Part shown: one piece after another, positions 11,503 through 20,455 of the stretch
How positions within the stretch are numbered: position 1 is the stretch's first letter
Layout: each line of letters begins with the position of its first letter
Assembly: GCF_020541305.1 (NCBI RefSeq)
Contig: NZ_CP047396.1
Span: 1,054,001 to 1,118,000, forward strand
Length of the DNA: 64,000 nt
DNA from: Candidatus Vallotiella adelgis
GTDB lineage: Bacteria; Pseudomonadota; Gammaproteobacteria; Burkholderiales; Burkholderiaceae
Direction of reading: 5' to 3'
Notes under the pieces: model-generated
Told to the model about the DNA's origin: nothing
Databases searched by the model: none
The model's input: only the letters and a program-made list of their open reading frames with translations
Program-made: the position numbers and the translations under genes

Positions 11503-13335
11503 AAGCTTTCGGAAAGAGCTATATTGTATTCTTTTGAGCTTATCGAACTAGCATCTCTTTTGCTTTCTGATGCAGCGGAGTTACTATGCTGTTTACGAAA
11601 TCTGATAACAATATATTTGCTAACTATAACAACTGCATTCCGCCTTGCTCAAGTCGAACTGCATATTATTTTGCAGCTGATACTTGATAAGTATGATTAA
11701 AGTATATACCACAGCACACTGTTCGATACTTAAAGTGAGATTTATTAAAAAGCATAGCAATTTTGCTATGGCAGCGTAATATTAAAACGCAATGCATATT
11801 TTACATACAGCGCTTAATACTATTATTAAGCTTTAAAGCTTTTCAGTCCTAGTGAGCCGCTTCATCAGTTAGCAATTCACTTAAAATCTCCTTCTTATAT
11901 CTGGCATCTGGCTCGGATGCAATTTTTTCGGCCAACTATTCTTTGGCAGACATGCTGATCTACATAACTCTTGTAGTATATACAACGGTACTCGGCACAA
12001 CCATCCCAGCATGTAAATTTATAAGCTGGTGCATTCGCACTGCGCAAGACGGTCTTAGATCAACACGCATACATTGTTCTGCAATAGGATAGATATTTAG
12101 GAAAACGGCTCGATTCGCTAACATAAATGTTTAGGAGAGACTGGCGCTGCCTATTAACACCTGCATCAGCTCGCCCGCCCCACCAACTTATTCTATATTC
12201 AAAGTTATTGGAGTCGAACTCGAAACTGTGCCACATATAGAAAACTTTATGCGCCTGCGCGTAAACTAGTACTACTTTTCACCTGGTCGAGCTGCTAGAC
12301 GTTCTGTAAATAACGCGAAGATACGCTGTACTAATCTTGATTTTGGTGTTGTATTTAGGAATAGAACAATTGTAGCTCGAACCTGCTCAATAGGAAGAGA
12401 AGCTTGCTGCGCATCACTGAATGCAAGGCGTAGCAATCAAATAGACAAGGTTGGGCGCTAGAACAGCGTGCTACATATCGCTAACGATTGAGTTATCGAT
12501 CGTTGTAGCAAACAGCACCGGAGAGTTATAAACTCTACAATTAGTTGCCGAACATCCAATGCTACAACACTAGGACTCGCATTTTTATTTTCACATATAA
12601 CGAACACAACTGTGTAGGTCGAGTTTGCTATATAGATAAAACTGACTATAGATAATATTCTGCATGTACATTGCACCCACGTGGAAATATATCCCAATAC
12701 AATTAATCCCAGCGTGCATCCGGATTATAGCTGTAATCCCCGCAGGGACACTTGCATGACATAGCGCTAGTAGCGGACAGAAATTAAGACCCATCTAGCT
12801 TGGATAAACTGGGAAATAATTTCTACTACTTACTCCTTGGTAACGCCAGTGGGAGTCGACAGCATTTTCTTGCCTGCAACTATATCAGATATCAATAATG
12901 ATTGAATCTAGTCTAGTCATAGCCACGCACCGAATTACGTAAGCTGGAATACTGCCTTTATGCGCCGCCTGCGCTGACAGCGGCCAGCGCAATACAGGTA
13001 AACGACCTCTTCACAGGTAAACCGCCTCTTATCAGCTATGTCCTAAAACAGAATAGGCTGAACAATATGCGGCAGCTTGGGTATGGCACCTAGGCTTCCC
13101 CATCTATTCGGAATGATGGTCTAATTCGTAGTGCCCAACGTACTAGCGTTAAGTATGGAAATTTTTATTTCTACTACTGCCCCCCCGCCCCACTATCTTC
13201 TAATAGTATTGAATGTGTAGCTGTGAAATCTTCATTAGGTACGCCGTTGCCTAGCTATCCATGGCTAGGAATAATACATTTCTCGTTTAATGATTGTAAA
13301 TTAATTTTAACTAAGTGAATTAGTGGAAAGCCTGC
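11503..13335. other. Gene-free spacer between bioC and the secB remnant (1.8 kb)
   Basis: In Burkholderia this interval normally holds comF, trmL and gpsA, all on the same strand as bioC. I could not read any of them. A minus-strand stretch of about 53 open codons near 12285-12445 (it includes ASLPIEQVRATIVLFLN) looks protein-like but was not recognised. A 19-base near-repeat occurs at about 12993-13030 (ACAGGTAAAC followed by CGCCTCTT or GACCTCTT). A terminator-like hairpin on the minus strand is listed separately. Confidence 0.5.
11741..11770 (-). terminator. Intrinsic terminator, minus strand, orphaned
   Basis: On the minus strand CATAGCAA, loop AA, TTGCTATG is followed directly by CTTTTTAATAAA. 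That is a perfect 8-bp stem with a T-run. It would end a transcript arriving from higher coordinates, where no gene survives, so it probably marks the end of a lost gene upstream of bioC. Confidence 0.6.
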
Positions 13336-13600
13336 TCAAGTGATTTTATCAGTGATGCTCGAACGTAGGTATCGAAAAATAATCGTTGGGCATGCGATTT
13401 CTGTAGACGGATCGATCTTCTTGTTCGGAATATTATATATAGCGCATTCAAACTTGTTTCGCGTCGACAGAAACGCAACCTTAGCAGCCACTTTCGCTGT
13501 AAGCAGTATCTATCACGACTACTTCGAACATGCCACTAGAAAGTCGATCTACTTGAGAATCAACTGTAACCTTAATACCAGGCACCTTCTATTAAGCCAT
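13336..13600 (-). pseudogene. secB: Decayed secB (protein-export chaperone)
   Basis: The minus strand reads PGIKVTVDSQVDRL and then MFEVVV, matching the SecB core (family PSVEVEVDVKADRL, FEVVV). Near 13500-13512 the frame shifts. The next frame continues LTAKVAAKVAFL, IYNIPNKKIDP and EIACPTIIFRYLRSSITD, matching SecB KVAFL, NIPDEQLDP and GIACPTILFPYLRSNIAD, and then stops at 13336 before the family C-terminus. Two in-frame stops precede PGIK, and the first 35-40 residues are missing. It sits directly upstream of grxC's 3' end, exactly where secB lies in Burkholderia. The product cannot be functional. Confidence 0.88.
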
Positions 13601-13636
13601 AGGCTTTCGGCCAGACATCCTCTCATATGAGGACTA

Positions 13637-13897
13637 TTAGATAGCCTCGAGAAGCGGTATAAGACCGTCGGCACGATCGAGTGCAGATAGGTCATCGTAG
13701 CCGCCGACGTGTATCTGGCCAATATATACTTGTGGCACCGTACGCCGGCCAGTGCGCTCAATCATTTCTATCCGGCGCTCAGGATTGCGATCGATTAGAA
13801 CTTTCTCGATATGCTGTACACCACGCGACCTCAACAGCTTCTCGGCAATTTGGCAATACGGACAGTTCTGGGTACTGTACATTATTACCCGTCTCAT
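13637..13897 (-). CDS. grxC: Glutaredoxin 3
   Basis: GrxC reduces disulfides and glutathione-mixed disulfides with glutathione. The 86-residue protein has the CPYC active site at residues 12-15 (YSTQNCPYCQIAEKLL), the TVPQVYI cis-proline segment and the GGYDDLSAL glutathione-binding motif. Its ATG overlaps the rhodanese stop by four bases (ATGA), so they are co-translated. No glutathione synthesis gene remains in this window, although in Burkholderia gshA and gshB normally lie beyond EIIA. Confidence 0.95.
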   Translation of the reverse strand: MRRVIMYSTQNCPYCQIAEKLLRSRGVQHIEKVLIDRNPERRIEMIERTGRRTVPQVYIGQIHVGGYDDLSALDRADGLIPLLEAI

Positions 13898-14322
13898 TTC
13901 GACTCTTTTTGCTTGACGACCGGCATGTTAGATTGCTGCCACGCGTTCATACCACCTCGCAATGTAAACACTTCCACGTAGCCGGCTTTCTTCAAAATAT
14001 AGTGCGCTTTAGATGAAAGCTTACTGTTTTGGCAGACTAGCAGCACTGCCGTGTTTTTATTTTTGACTAGCAAATCAACCTTGCTCCTTAATTCATCAAA
14101 CGGCAGATGACGCGCTTGTGGCAAGTGACCCTGCCTAAATTTATCAGCACTTCTCAGGTCGATGATAATAGCGTTATGGCGATTGATTAATTGTGTAGCT
14201 TCCCATGGCGCACAGGATAAAGTAGCTCTGCGTAATAGCCAAACTGGCCATAGCAGAAGCGCGCCAGAGATGAAGGCAATCGCAATTAATACAAGGTTCA
14301 CTAACTCAGAAAAAAACTTCAC
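13894..14322 (-). CDS. Membrane-anchored rhodanese-domain protein
   Basis: A 142-residue single-domain rhodanese with an N-terminal transmembrane anchor (LVLIAIAFISGALLLWPVWLL, residues about 10-30). The domain shows IIIDLRSADKFRQGHLPQARHLP and the loop LLVCQNSKLSSKA, whose Cys is the expected sulfur-accepting residue. LRGGMNAW closes the fold. Family members move sulfane sulfur, but the physiological partner is unknown. It is the standard Burkholderia neighbour of grxC and is divergent from gpmA. Confidence 0.9.
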   Translation of the reverse strand: MKFFSELVNLVLIAIAFISGALLLWPVWLLRRATLSCAPWEATQLINRHNAIIIDLRSADKFRQGHLPQARHLPFDELRSKVDLLVKNKNTAVLLVCQNSKLSSKAHYILKKAGYVEVFTLRGGMNAWQQSNMPVVKQKESK

Positions 14323-14444
14323 GGATAAAATGTACTTAAAAAAGAATTAGACTATTATAAAATACTTGAACAATATACTCACGTACGATGCTTCATTAGC
14401 GTACGAAATCAGCTGCCTATTTTCTTATTATTTTTCACATTAAC

Positions 14445-15191
14445 ATGTATAAGCTCGTTCTCATCCGCCATGGCGAATCAACATGGAATAAGGAAAACCG
14501 TTTTACTGGCTGGGTCGATGTAGATCTCACCGACAAAGGAATAGATGAGGCGCGGCAAGCTGGCGTACTGCTCAAGTATGCCAGCTATACGTTCGATGTA
14601 GCGTATACGTCCGTACTCAAGCGTGCTATTCGTACGTTGTGGCATATGCAGGATGCAATGGATTTAATGTATATCCCTGTAGTGCCTTCGTGGCGTTTAA
14701 ATGAGCGGCACTACGGATTATTATCAGGACTGAACAAGTCTGAAACAGCGGCCCAGTATGGCAACGAACAGGTATTAATATGGCGACGCAGCTATTCTAT
14801 AGCTCCACCAGCGCTCGAGCCGGCCGATCCACGTACATCGCATAATGACCGGCGCTATGCTCAGGTGCCGCGCGGGTTATTGCCACTCACAGAATGTCTT
14901 AAAGATACGGTTTCTCGGGTACTGCCAATCTGGAACGAATCAATTGCGCCAGCCGTCCAGTCAGGTCGCAATGTACTCATTGTCGCGCATGGAAACTCGA
15001 TCCGAGCACTAGTCAAATACCTGAACAATATTTCAGATATCAATATCGTCGGGCTGAATATCCCAAACGGTGTGCCGCTCATCTACGAGTTAGATCAAAA
15101 GCTTAAGCCCATTAGGCACTACTATCTGGGTGATGAACGGGCGCTCGCTAACGCACAGATGGCAATTGTCAATCAGGGTAAGGCTATCTAA
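14445..15191 (+). CDS. gpmA: 2,3-bisphosphoglycerate-dependent phosphoglycerate mutase
   Basis: GpmA interconverts 3- and 2-phosphoglycerate in glycolysis and gluconeogenesis. The 248-residue protein has the phosphohistidine motif [10 protein letters not shown] (His9), [28 protein letters not shown] and the second catalytic His in [14 protein letters not shown]. Length and all catalytic residues fit the family. It is divergent from the rhodanese gene, with 122 bp between for both promoters, and is followed by the processing protease gene in the usual Burkholderia order. Confidence 0.97.
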   Translation: MYKLVLIRHGESTWNKENRFTGWVDVDLTDKGIDEARQAGVLLKYASYTFDVAYTSVLKRAIRTLWHMQDAMDLMYIPVVPSWRLNERHYGLLSGLNKSETAAQYGNEQVLIWRRSYSIAPPALEPADPRTSHNDRRYAQVPRGLLPLTECLKDTVSRVLPIWNESIAPAVQSGRNVLIVAHGNSIRALVKYLNNISDINIVGLNIPNGVPLIYELDQKLKPIRHYYLGDERALANAQMAIVNQGKAI

Positions 15192-15298
15192 TTTTTCAAT
15201 CTATTTCCTAGATAGATCCATCTAAGAGCGGTTATACTTGCTCATATTTTTTCGCTAGCCACGCACTATAATATGCTACCGCAATTATTCTTCACTTT

Positions 15299-16777
15299 AT
15301 GCGTAAGACTTTAAAAAACGCAGGTCTAATCGCCGCCGGTCTCGCGGCCGGCATGTTCATCACGCTCCAATTTTCGGCGTCTGCTAAAACTAGCGTAGCT
15401 GCATCATTACCGTCAGACCAATTGCAGCTGTTAGCTGAGGTATTCAACCAAATAAAGCATGAGTACGTTGAACCAGTCAACGACAAAGAGCTGTTGACTG
15501 CAGCAATTAAGGGTATGGTGTCCAGCCTAGATCCGCACTCATCATATCTGGACAAAATTGACTATCAAGAGCTACAAGAACAGACCCAAGGACGCTTCGC
15601 CGGGCTGGGAATTGAAATCTTGCAAGAAGATGGATTTATAAAAGTCATCTCGCCGATCGAGGACACGCCAGCATTTCACGCCGGTATTCGGCCAGGTGAC
15701 TTAATTATGCGAGTTAACGATAAACCGGTACGTGGCATGACATTAGACCGGGTAGTTAGGAGCATGCGAGGCGTGCCTGACACTAAGGTCACACTGACCA
15801 TTTATCGGAAAAGCGACGAGCGCACATTCCCGGTCACTATTAGCCGTGCAGTGATTACAGTCAAAAGTGTGAAGGCAAAAATTGTGCAGCCAAACTATGC
15901 ATGGGTACGGATCACAAGCTTCCAAGAGCGCACAGTTCCAGATTTAGCGACCCAACTAACAGATATCGCACGGCAGCAACCTGGGCTCAAAGGCCTAATT
16001 CTAGACCTTCGTAACAACGGCGGCGGTTTACTACAAAGCGCGATCGGCGTAGCAGGCGCGTTTCTACCTCTGAATTCTGTAGTAGTATCGACTAATGGCC
16101 AGATTAATGAGGCCAAGAAAATTTATCGAGACACATTTTCAAACTATCGGTTATCGACTTTTAGCGATAACCCGCTGAAGAATCTGAACTCGATATACAA
16201 AACTGTGCCGATGGTTGTGCTAGTCAATGCGTACTCAGCATCGGCCTCTGAAATTGTTTCCGGCGCACTGCAAGACCAGCATCGTGCGCTGATTATGGGC
16301 GAAATCACATTCGGTAAAGGGTCGGTGCAGACAGTACGTCCAATAACCGAAAATACCGCGCTTCGCCTGACAACCGCATACTACTACACACCGAACGGCC
16401 GTTCTATCCAGAACAAGGGTATCTCTCCTGATATACCAGTCGACAGATTCATAGAAGGAGATTCAAATCACTCTCTAGTTACGCGTGAGATTGATTATTC
16501 AAATCACCTAGCCAACACGCAAGATCCCAACGAAAAGGCTGAGCAAGAAAAACGTGAGAAAAACCGGCTTGATCAATTACGTCATCTCGAAGAACAGAAT
16601 TCGAGAGATATTTCGGAACAATGCGAGCAAGAACGAAACCGCCCACTTATTGAATTCGGCAGCAGCAATGATTTTATGTTGCAACAGGCGATACACCAGC
16701 TCAAAGGCGAACCAGTGCAAGTTTCCAAGACACTAAGCAAGAACAGACTATCCGGCTCCGAGCATATATTACATTAG
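15299..16777 (+). CDS. S41 family C-terminal processing peptidase (CtpA/Prc type)
   Basis: A periplasmic serine protease with an N-terminal signal anchor (AGLIAAGLAAGMFITLQF). A PDZ domain spans residues about 95-180 (GLGIEILQEDGFIKVISPIE, GIRPGDLIMRVNDKPVRGM). The S41 catalytic core follows, with VLVNAYSASASEIVSGALQD (nucleophile Ser) and the general-base Lys in FGKGSVQT. These enzymes trim C-termini of envelope proteins. The C-terminal 110 residues are charged and low complexity, as in relatives. Length is 492 residues. It lies between gpmA and moeB as in Burkholderia. The stop codon lies at the base of a stem-loop. Confidence 0.93.
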   Translation: MRKTLKNAGLIAAGLAAGMFITLQFSASAKTSVAASLPSDQLQLLAEVFNQIKHEYVEPVNDKELLTAAIKGMVSSLDPHSSYLDKIDYQELQEQTQGRFAGLGIEILQEDGFIKVISPIEDTPAFHAGIRPGDLIMRVNDKPVRGMTLDRVVRSMRGVPDTKVTLTIYRKSDERTFPVTISRAVITVKSVKAKIVQPNYAWVRITSFQERTVPDLATQLTDIARQQPGLKGLILDLRNNGGGLLQSAIGVAGAFLPLNSVVVSTNGQINEAKKIYRDTFSNYRLSTFSDNPLKNLNSIYKTVPMVVLVNAYSASASEIVSGALQDQHRALIMGEITFGKGSVQTVRPITENTALRLTTAYYYTPNGRSIQNKGISPDIPVDRFIEGDSNHSLVTREIDYSNHLANTQDPNEKAEQEKREKNRLDQLRHLEEQNSRDISEQCEQERNRPLIEFGSSNDFMLQQAIHQLKGEPVQVSKTLSKNRLSGSEHILH

Positions 16778-16814
16778 TCTCTTTAGGAGAGACTCGACGC
16801 ACCGGTCGAGGCTC
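16776..16814 (+). terminator. Candidate terminator of the ctpA-type gene
   Basis: Two alternative stems start inside the stop codon: AGTCTCT with AGAGACT (loop TTAGG), and CTCGAC with GTCGAG (loop GCACCG), followed by GCTCTTTGG. The two structures share bases, so only one can form at a time. Confidence 0.45.
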
Positions 16815-16864
16815 TTTGGTAATATTTCTGGTACACCTCTGCGCGCATTCTCATAAAGACTGCA

Positions 16865-17749
16865 ATGAACGACGACCAACTGCTGCGCTATTCTCGACAT
16901 ATCCTGCTTGATGAGATCGGTATTGAGATGCAGCAGCGTTTTCTAACAGCTCACGTGCTAATTGTCGGAGCTGGCGGCCTTGGTTCGCCAGCTGCACTTT
17001 ACCTTGGTGCATCAGGTATTGGTACGTTAACATTAGTCGATTCCGACACGGTTGAGTTGACCAATTTGCAGCGACAGATCTTACATTCCAGCGATACTAT
17101 CGGACAAGCTAAGGTTAGATCGGGACGTGCAACACTCGAGCGTCTTAATCCTGATATATGCGTACATGAAATTAGTGTACGCGCTGATGATATGCTGCTT
17201 CAGCAATGCGTATTGCATGCCGACGTTGTCCTCGATTGCAGCGATAATTTCGTAACCCGCCATGCAGTGAATCGCGCATGCGTACAACACTGTGTGCCAC
17301 TAGTATCCGGTTCGGCATCACGCTTTAACGGGCAGATAAGTACCTTCGATGCGCGTAATCCCGCCTCACCATGCTATGCATGCATATTCGCGCCAGATCA
17401 TCCGTTCGATGAAGTTTCGTGTTCGACGATGGGCGTATTTTCCCCGTTAGTCGGCGTCATTGGCGCAATGCAAGCAGCCGAAGCGTTGCGCTTGATTGCA
17501 GGCATTGGACGTACGCTAGCCGGGCGACTCATGTTGTTCGACGCGATGACAATGAGCTGGCAAACAATGTGTATTAGCCGTCAAGCCGATTGCTCGGTTT
17601 GTGGCGCGATGCAGTGTAATCCATCATCCTCTACGCTTGCATCAACCGGTCAAGTGCTGCCTGAACTTCTTCGGGCTTGTATGATGCTAGAATGTCTTCT
17701 ACCGGCTTTCCTAGGCTTTTTAATTGCGTGCGAAGTACCTCTTGCTTGA
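16865..17749 (+). CDS. moeB: ThiF/MoeB/HesA-family adenylyltransferase with extended C-terminus
   Basis: Members adenylate the C-terminal Gly of a ubiquitin-like sulfur carrier (MoaD or ThiS). The ATP loop VLIVGAGGLGSPAALYLG, the LQRQILH motif, VLDCSDNFVTRHAVN, and the zinc cysteines in CYACIF and CSVCGA are all present. MoeB and ThiF cannot be separated by sequence alone, and no carrier gene is in the window. Burkholderia relatives end just after the CxxC pair. Here the frame runs about 40 residues farther (to ACEVPLA), and its last 119 bases lie antisense over the end of ptsI. The ancestral stop was probably lost. Confidence 0.88.
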   Translation: MNDDQLLRYSRHILLDEIGIEMQQRFLTAHVLIVGAGGLGSPAALYLGASGIGTLTLVDSDTVELTNLQRQILHSSDTIGQAKVRSGRATLERLNPDICVHEISVRADDMLLQQCVLHADVVLDCSDNFVTRHAVNRACVQHCVPLVSGSASRFNGQISTFDARNPASPCYACIFAPDHPFDEVSCSTMGVFSPLVGVIGAMQAAEALRLIAGIGRTLAGRLMLFDAMTMSWQTMCISRQADCSVCGAMQCNPSSSTLASTGQVLPELLRACMMLECLLPAFLGFLIACEVPLA

Positions 17750-19376
17750 CCAGAAGTAACTGGCTTGGATGCATTGAGAACTCGGTCAGTCCCATCCCGA
17801 GCAATAGCTTCGTCAGAGTTGGATCGCCAGCCATTTCTCCGCACACCGATACCGGTATGCCCGCTTGCCTGGTTGCATATAGTGTCATGCTAATGAGTCT
17901 CAATATCGCAGGGTGTAACGGATTATATAAATGTGCGACCGCATTATCCGCGCGATCAATTGCTAATGTATATTGAATTAAATCGTTAGTTCCGATCGAT
18001 AGAAAGTCAAATCGCTTCAGGAATAGGGGAAGCGCGATCACGGCAGCTGGAATTTCGATCATTGCGCCGACTAATATATGCGGATCATACTCCAGGCCTG
18101 CATCATCGAGCTGTTGCTTAGCTTGCGCGATTAGAGCTAGAGTCTGGTCGATCTCGCAAGCGTGGGCGAGCATCGGTACGAGAATCTTCACAGGCCCAAA
18201 CACCGAGGCACGTAGGATAGATCGCAACTGCGTGAGAAACATCTGTGGCTCAGATAAGCTCCAGCGTATAGCACGCAACCCAAGAGCCGGGTTAGGCGCT
18301 ACCTCGAATTCGTTGCGTGAGTTAATCGATTTATCAGAACCAACATCGATTGTACGGATTGTTACCGGAAAACCATTCATCGTCTGTACGACATATCGAT
18401 ACGCATTGAATTGCTGTTCCTCTTCGAGTAAATCGCCATGTGGGTTCATAAATAGAAATTCGGTGCGAAACAGCCCGACACCGACGGCGCCGGCATCCAG
18501 GGCAGCACGCGCATCGTCTGGTAACTCAATATTCGCCAGCAAATCGATCTTTGTGCCACATATAGTCTTCGCCGGAGAAAACTTTAGGCGCTGCAGCTTA
18601 CGTTTCTCAAGCAGCTTTTTACTTTGTCGGCATGCATACTCCTCCAGTACAATCGGCGCGGGATCGACAATTACCACACCACAGTCGCCATCGATAATAA
18701 TCATATCATCTTGACGGATTAGCAAGCTTGCCTGTTGCATTCCTACTGCTGCCGGAATGCTAAGGCTGCGCGCGACGATCGCAGTATGCGAAGTACGACC
18801 ACCCAGGTCTGTGACAAACCCGCGAAATATCTGAGTTTTGAACTTTAGCATGTCGGCCGGTGCGATATCATGTGCAACTACGATCATTTCATCAGTGTCG
18901 CGCTTCATAGTATTATTTATTACAACAGTCGCTGGTAATCCAGCTAGCGCTTTCAGCACACGTTCAACAACCTGCTCAAGATCTGCCTTTCGCTCGCGTA
19001 GATACTCATCGTGTATAGCATCAAAATGCTTAGCCAGACACTCTAGTTGTTCAGTGAGTGCCCATTCGGCGTTGTAGCGCCGAGTTCGAATCAATTTTAT
19101 GACCTCTTTGACAAGCAGCTCATCGTGCAAGATCAATATATGAACGTTTAGAAATGCGCCCATCTCGTTCGGCGCATCCGGCGGCAGCTCTGCACGTAAT
19201 GCAACGAGTTCATCATAAACAGTCTGTTGTGCCACACCAAAGCGGATCACTTCAGCCTCAACGTTGTTAGGCTCAACCAAATAGTGGGCAACTTCTAGCG
19301 CGGCAGGCGCAATTAGGTACGCACGGCCGATCGCAATGCCCTGAGATACAGAGATTCCATGCAGCGTAAACGACAC
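17631..19376 (-). CDS. ptsI: PTS enzyme I (phosphoenolpyruvate-protein phosphotransferase)
   Basis: Enzyme I takes phosphate from phosphoenolpyruvate and passes it to HPr. I chose GTG 19376 (MSFTLHGISVSQGIAIGRAYLI is the family start) because AGGAGG lies five bases upstream. A GTG two codons earlier would leave no spacing. The phospho-His is in GGRTSHTAIVARS (about residue 197). The PEP-binding core includes VGLFRTEFLFM and SIGTNDLIQY, and the C-terminal active Cys is in VSVCGEMAGDP. The product is 581 residues, near full length. With ptsH and the EIIA gene upstream it forms a relay. No sugar permease (EIIB/EIIC) is nearby, so a regulatory role is likely. Confidence 0.96.
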   Translation of the reverse strand: MSFTLHGISVSQGIAIGRAYLIAPAALEVAHYLVEPNNVEAEVIRFGVAQQTVYDELVALRAELPPDAPNEMGAFLNVHILILHDELLVKEVIKLIRTRRYNAEWALTEQLECLAKHFDAIHDEYLRERKADLEQVVERVLKALAGLPATVVINNTMKRDTDEMIVVAHDIAPADMLKFKTQIFRGFVTDLGGRTSHTAIVARSLSIPAAVGMQQASLLIRQDDMIIIDGDCGVVIVDPAPIVLEEYACRQSKKLLEKRKLQRLKFSPAKTICGTKIDLLANIELPDDARAALDAGAVGVGLFRTEFLFMNPHGDLLEEEQQFNAYRYVVQTMNGFPVTIRTIDVGSDKSINSRNEFEVAPNPALGLRAIRWSLSEPQMFLTQLRSILRASVFGPVKILVPMLAHACEIDQTLALIAQAKQQLDDAGLEYDPHILVGAMIEIPAAVIALPLFLKRFDFLSIGTNDLIQYTLAIDRADNAVAHLYNPLHPAILRLISMTLYATRQAGIPVSVCGEMAGDPTLTKLLLGMGLTEFSMHPSQLLLVKQEVLRTQLKSLGKPVEDILASYKPEEVQAALDRLMQA

Positions 19377-19619
19377 GCGCACCTCCTCTAGAGTTGTGTT
19401 GGGATAATGTAGGGGGTATCAGCGCATGTAGAAAACAACCTCCCCCGCGCCAGGGGCGCTATCAGGGCTTCCCAGAAAATGTCTAACGCAGACTCAGTCT
19501 ATCTGAGATCTTCAAAGTCATTATGGGTTCTGCTTTATTTAAATACAGCCCAATATCAAAGCGATAGATAGCGACACACATCGATGCCTGTTCAAATTAT
19601 TGGTACCAATTGGCTAGTA

Positions 19620-19889
19620 TTATTGCCCTTCGCCAAATTTATCTGAAATTAGCGAAAGGATCGCATTCATTGCTGCCTGCTCGTCGAGACCTTCGGTCTC
19701 AAGGGTAATTATAGTGCCGATACCTGCTGCGAGCATCATAACGCCCATGATGCTCTTTGCATTAATCCGTCGGCCGTTACGCGTCATCCAGATCTCACAC
19801 CGAAAGCTGCCAGCTAGTTGCGTCAACTTAGCTGACGCCCGTGCGTGGAGCCCCAATTTATTGATGATCGTTGCTTCCCTTTGAATCAT
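19620..19889 (-). CDS. ptsH: Phosphocarrier protein HPr
   Basis: HPr carries phosphate from enzyme I to EIIA. The 89-residue protein has His15 in NKLGLHARASAKL and Ser46 in INAKSIMGVMML, both normal. Gene order EIIA, ptsH, ptsI on one strand matches Burkholderia, with 128 bp before and about 240 bp after ptsH. These gaps are AT-shifted and hold no other gene. Confidence 0.96.
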   Translation of the reverse strand: MIQREATIINKLGLHARASAKLTQLAGSFRCEIWMTRNGRRINAKSIMGVMMLAAGIGTIITLETEGLDEQAAMNAILSLISDKFGEGQ

Positions 19890-20017
19890 ATGCTGGTTAG
19901 GTCAGAATTAAAGCGATGAAGAGTCTATATAGGGCAAGAAGTGGGGATACACAGTACACTCGTCTCAGGATCTGCCAGCAAATCGAACTGAGAGGCACTA
20001 ACGCGAGTCCCCGATAA

Positions 20018-20455
20018 TCAAAGCCATTGCGGAACGGGTGAGTGTACACAAACCGCCGTAGAAGACGTACCTAGCACGACGCTATGAATACCATTAGCGG
20101 CACCTTGCAGTGCTTTTTCTGCTAACTTATCGGTCGGCAGCGTCCGATAACACACCGCGCGCACTAACATCGGAAGATTGACGCCAGTGACTACCCGAAC
20201 GTGTGGCAATGCTGCTAATTGAACAGCAATATTAGTCGGTGTTGCACCAAACATATCAGTTAATACCAGTGCACCATTATGACTGGTCACCTGCTGTAGC
20301 TGTGCGTGCGCGTCGGCCAACGCCACCACTGGGTCACAGTCCGGTGTCACATCTAACACTCCGATACTCGGTGGTAGATCGCCATAGAAATGTACAATAC
20401 AATCTCGCAACGCCGATGCTAGTGGTACGTGGGCGATAATCAAGATGCCAGCCAT
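20018..20455 (-). CDS. PTS mannose-type EIIA domain protein
   Basis: A stand-alone EIIA of the mannose family. From ATG 20455 it reads MAGILIIAHVPLASALRDC, with the phospho-accepting His at residue 9. Eight earlier codons are open but do not match the family. LVLTDMFGATPTNIA and VVTGVNLPMLVRA are typical EIIA-Man motifs. The 145-residue length is normal. With enzyme I and HPr but no permease, it is probably the output of a regulatory PTS, as proposed for the same triad in beta-proteobacteria. Confidence 0.9.
   Translation of the reverse strand: MAGILIIAHVPLASALRDCIVHFYGDLPPSIGVLDVTPDCDPVVALADAHAQLQQVTSHNGALVLTDMFGATPTNIAVQLAALPHVRVVTGVNLPMLVRAVCYRTLPTDKLAEKALQGAANGIHSVVLGTSSTAVCVHSPVPQWL

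Noticed and set aside
12190-12260. Possible tRNA T-loop (GAGTTCGACTCC on the minus strand)
   Set aside because: No D-arm, anticodon stem or acceptor pairing could be built around it.
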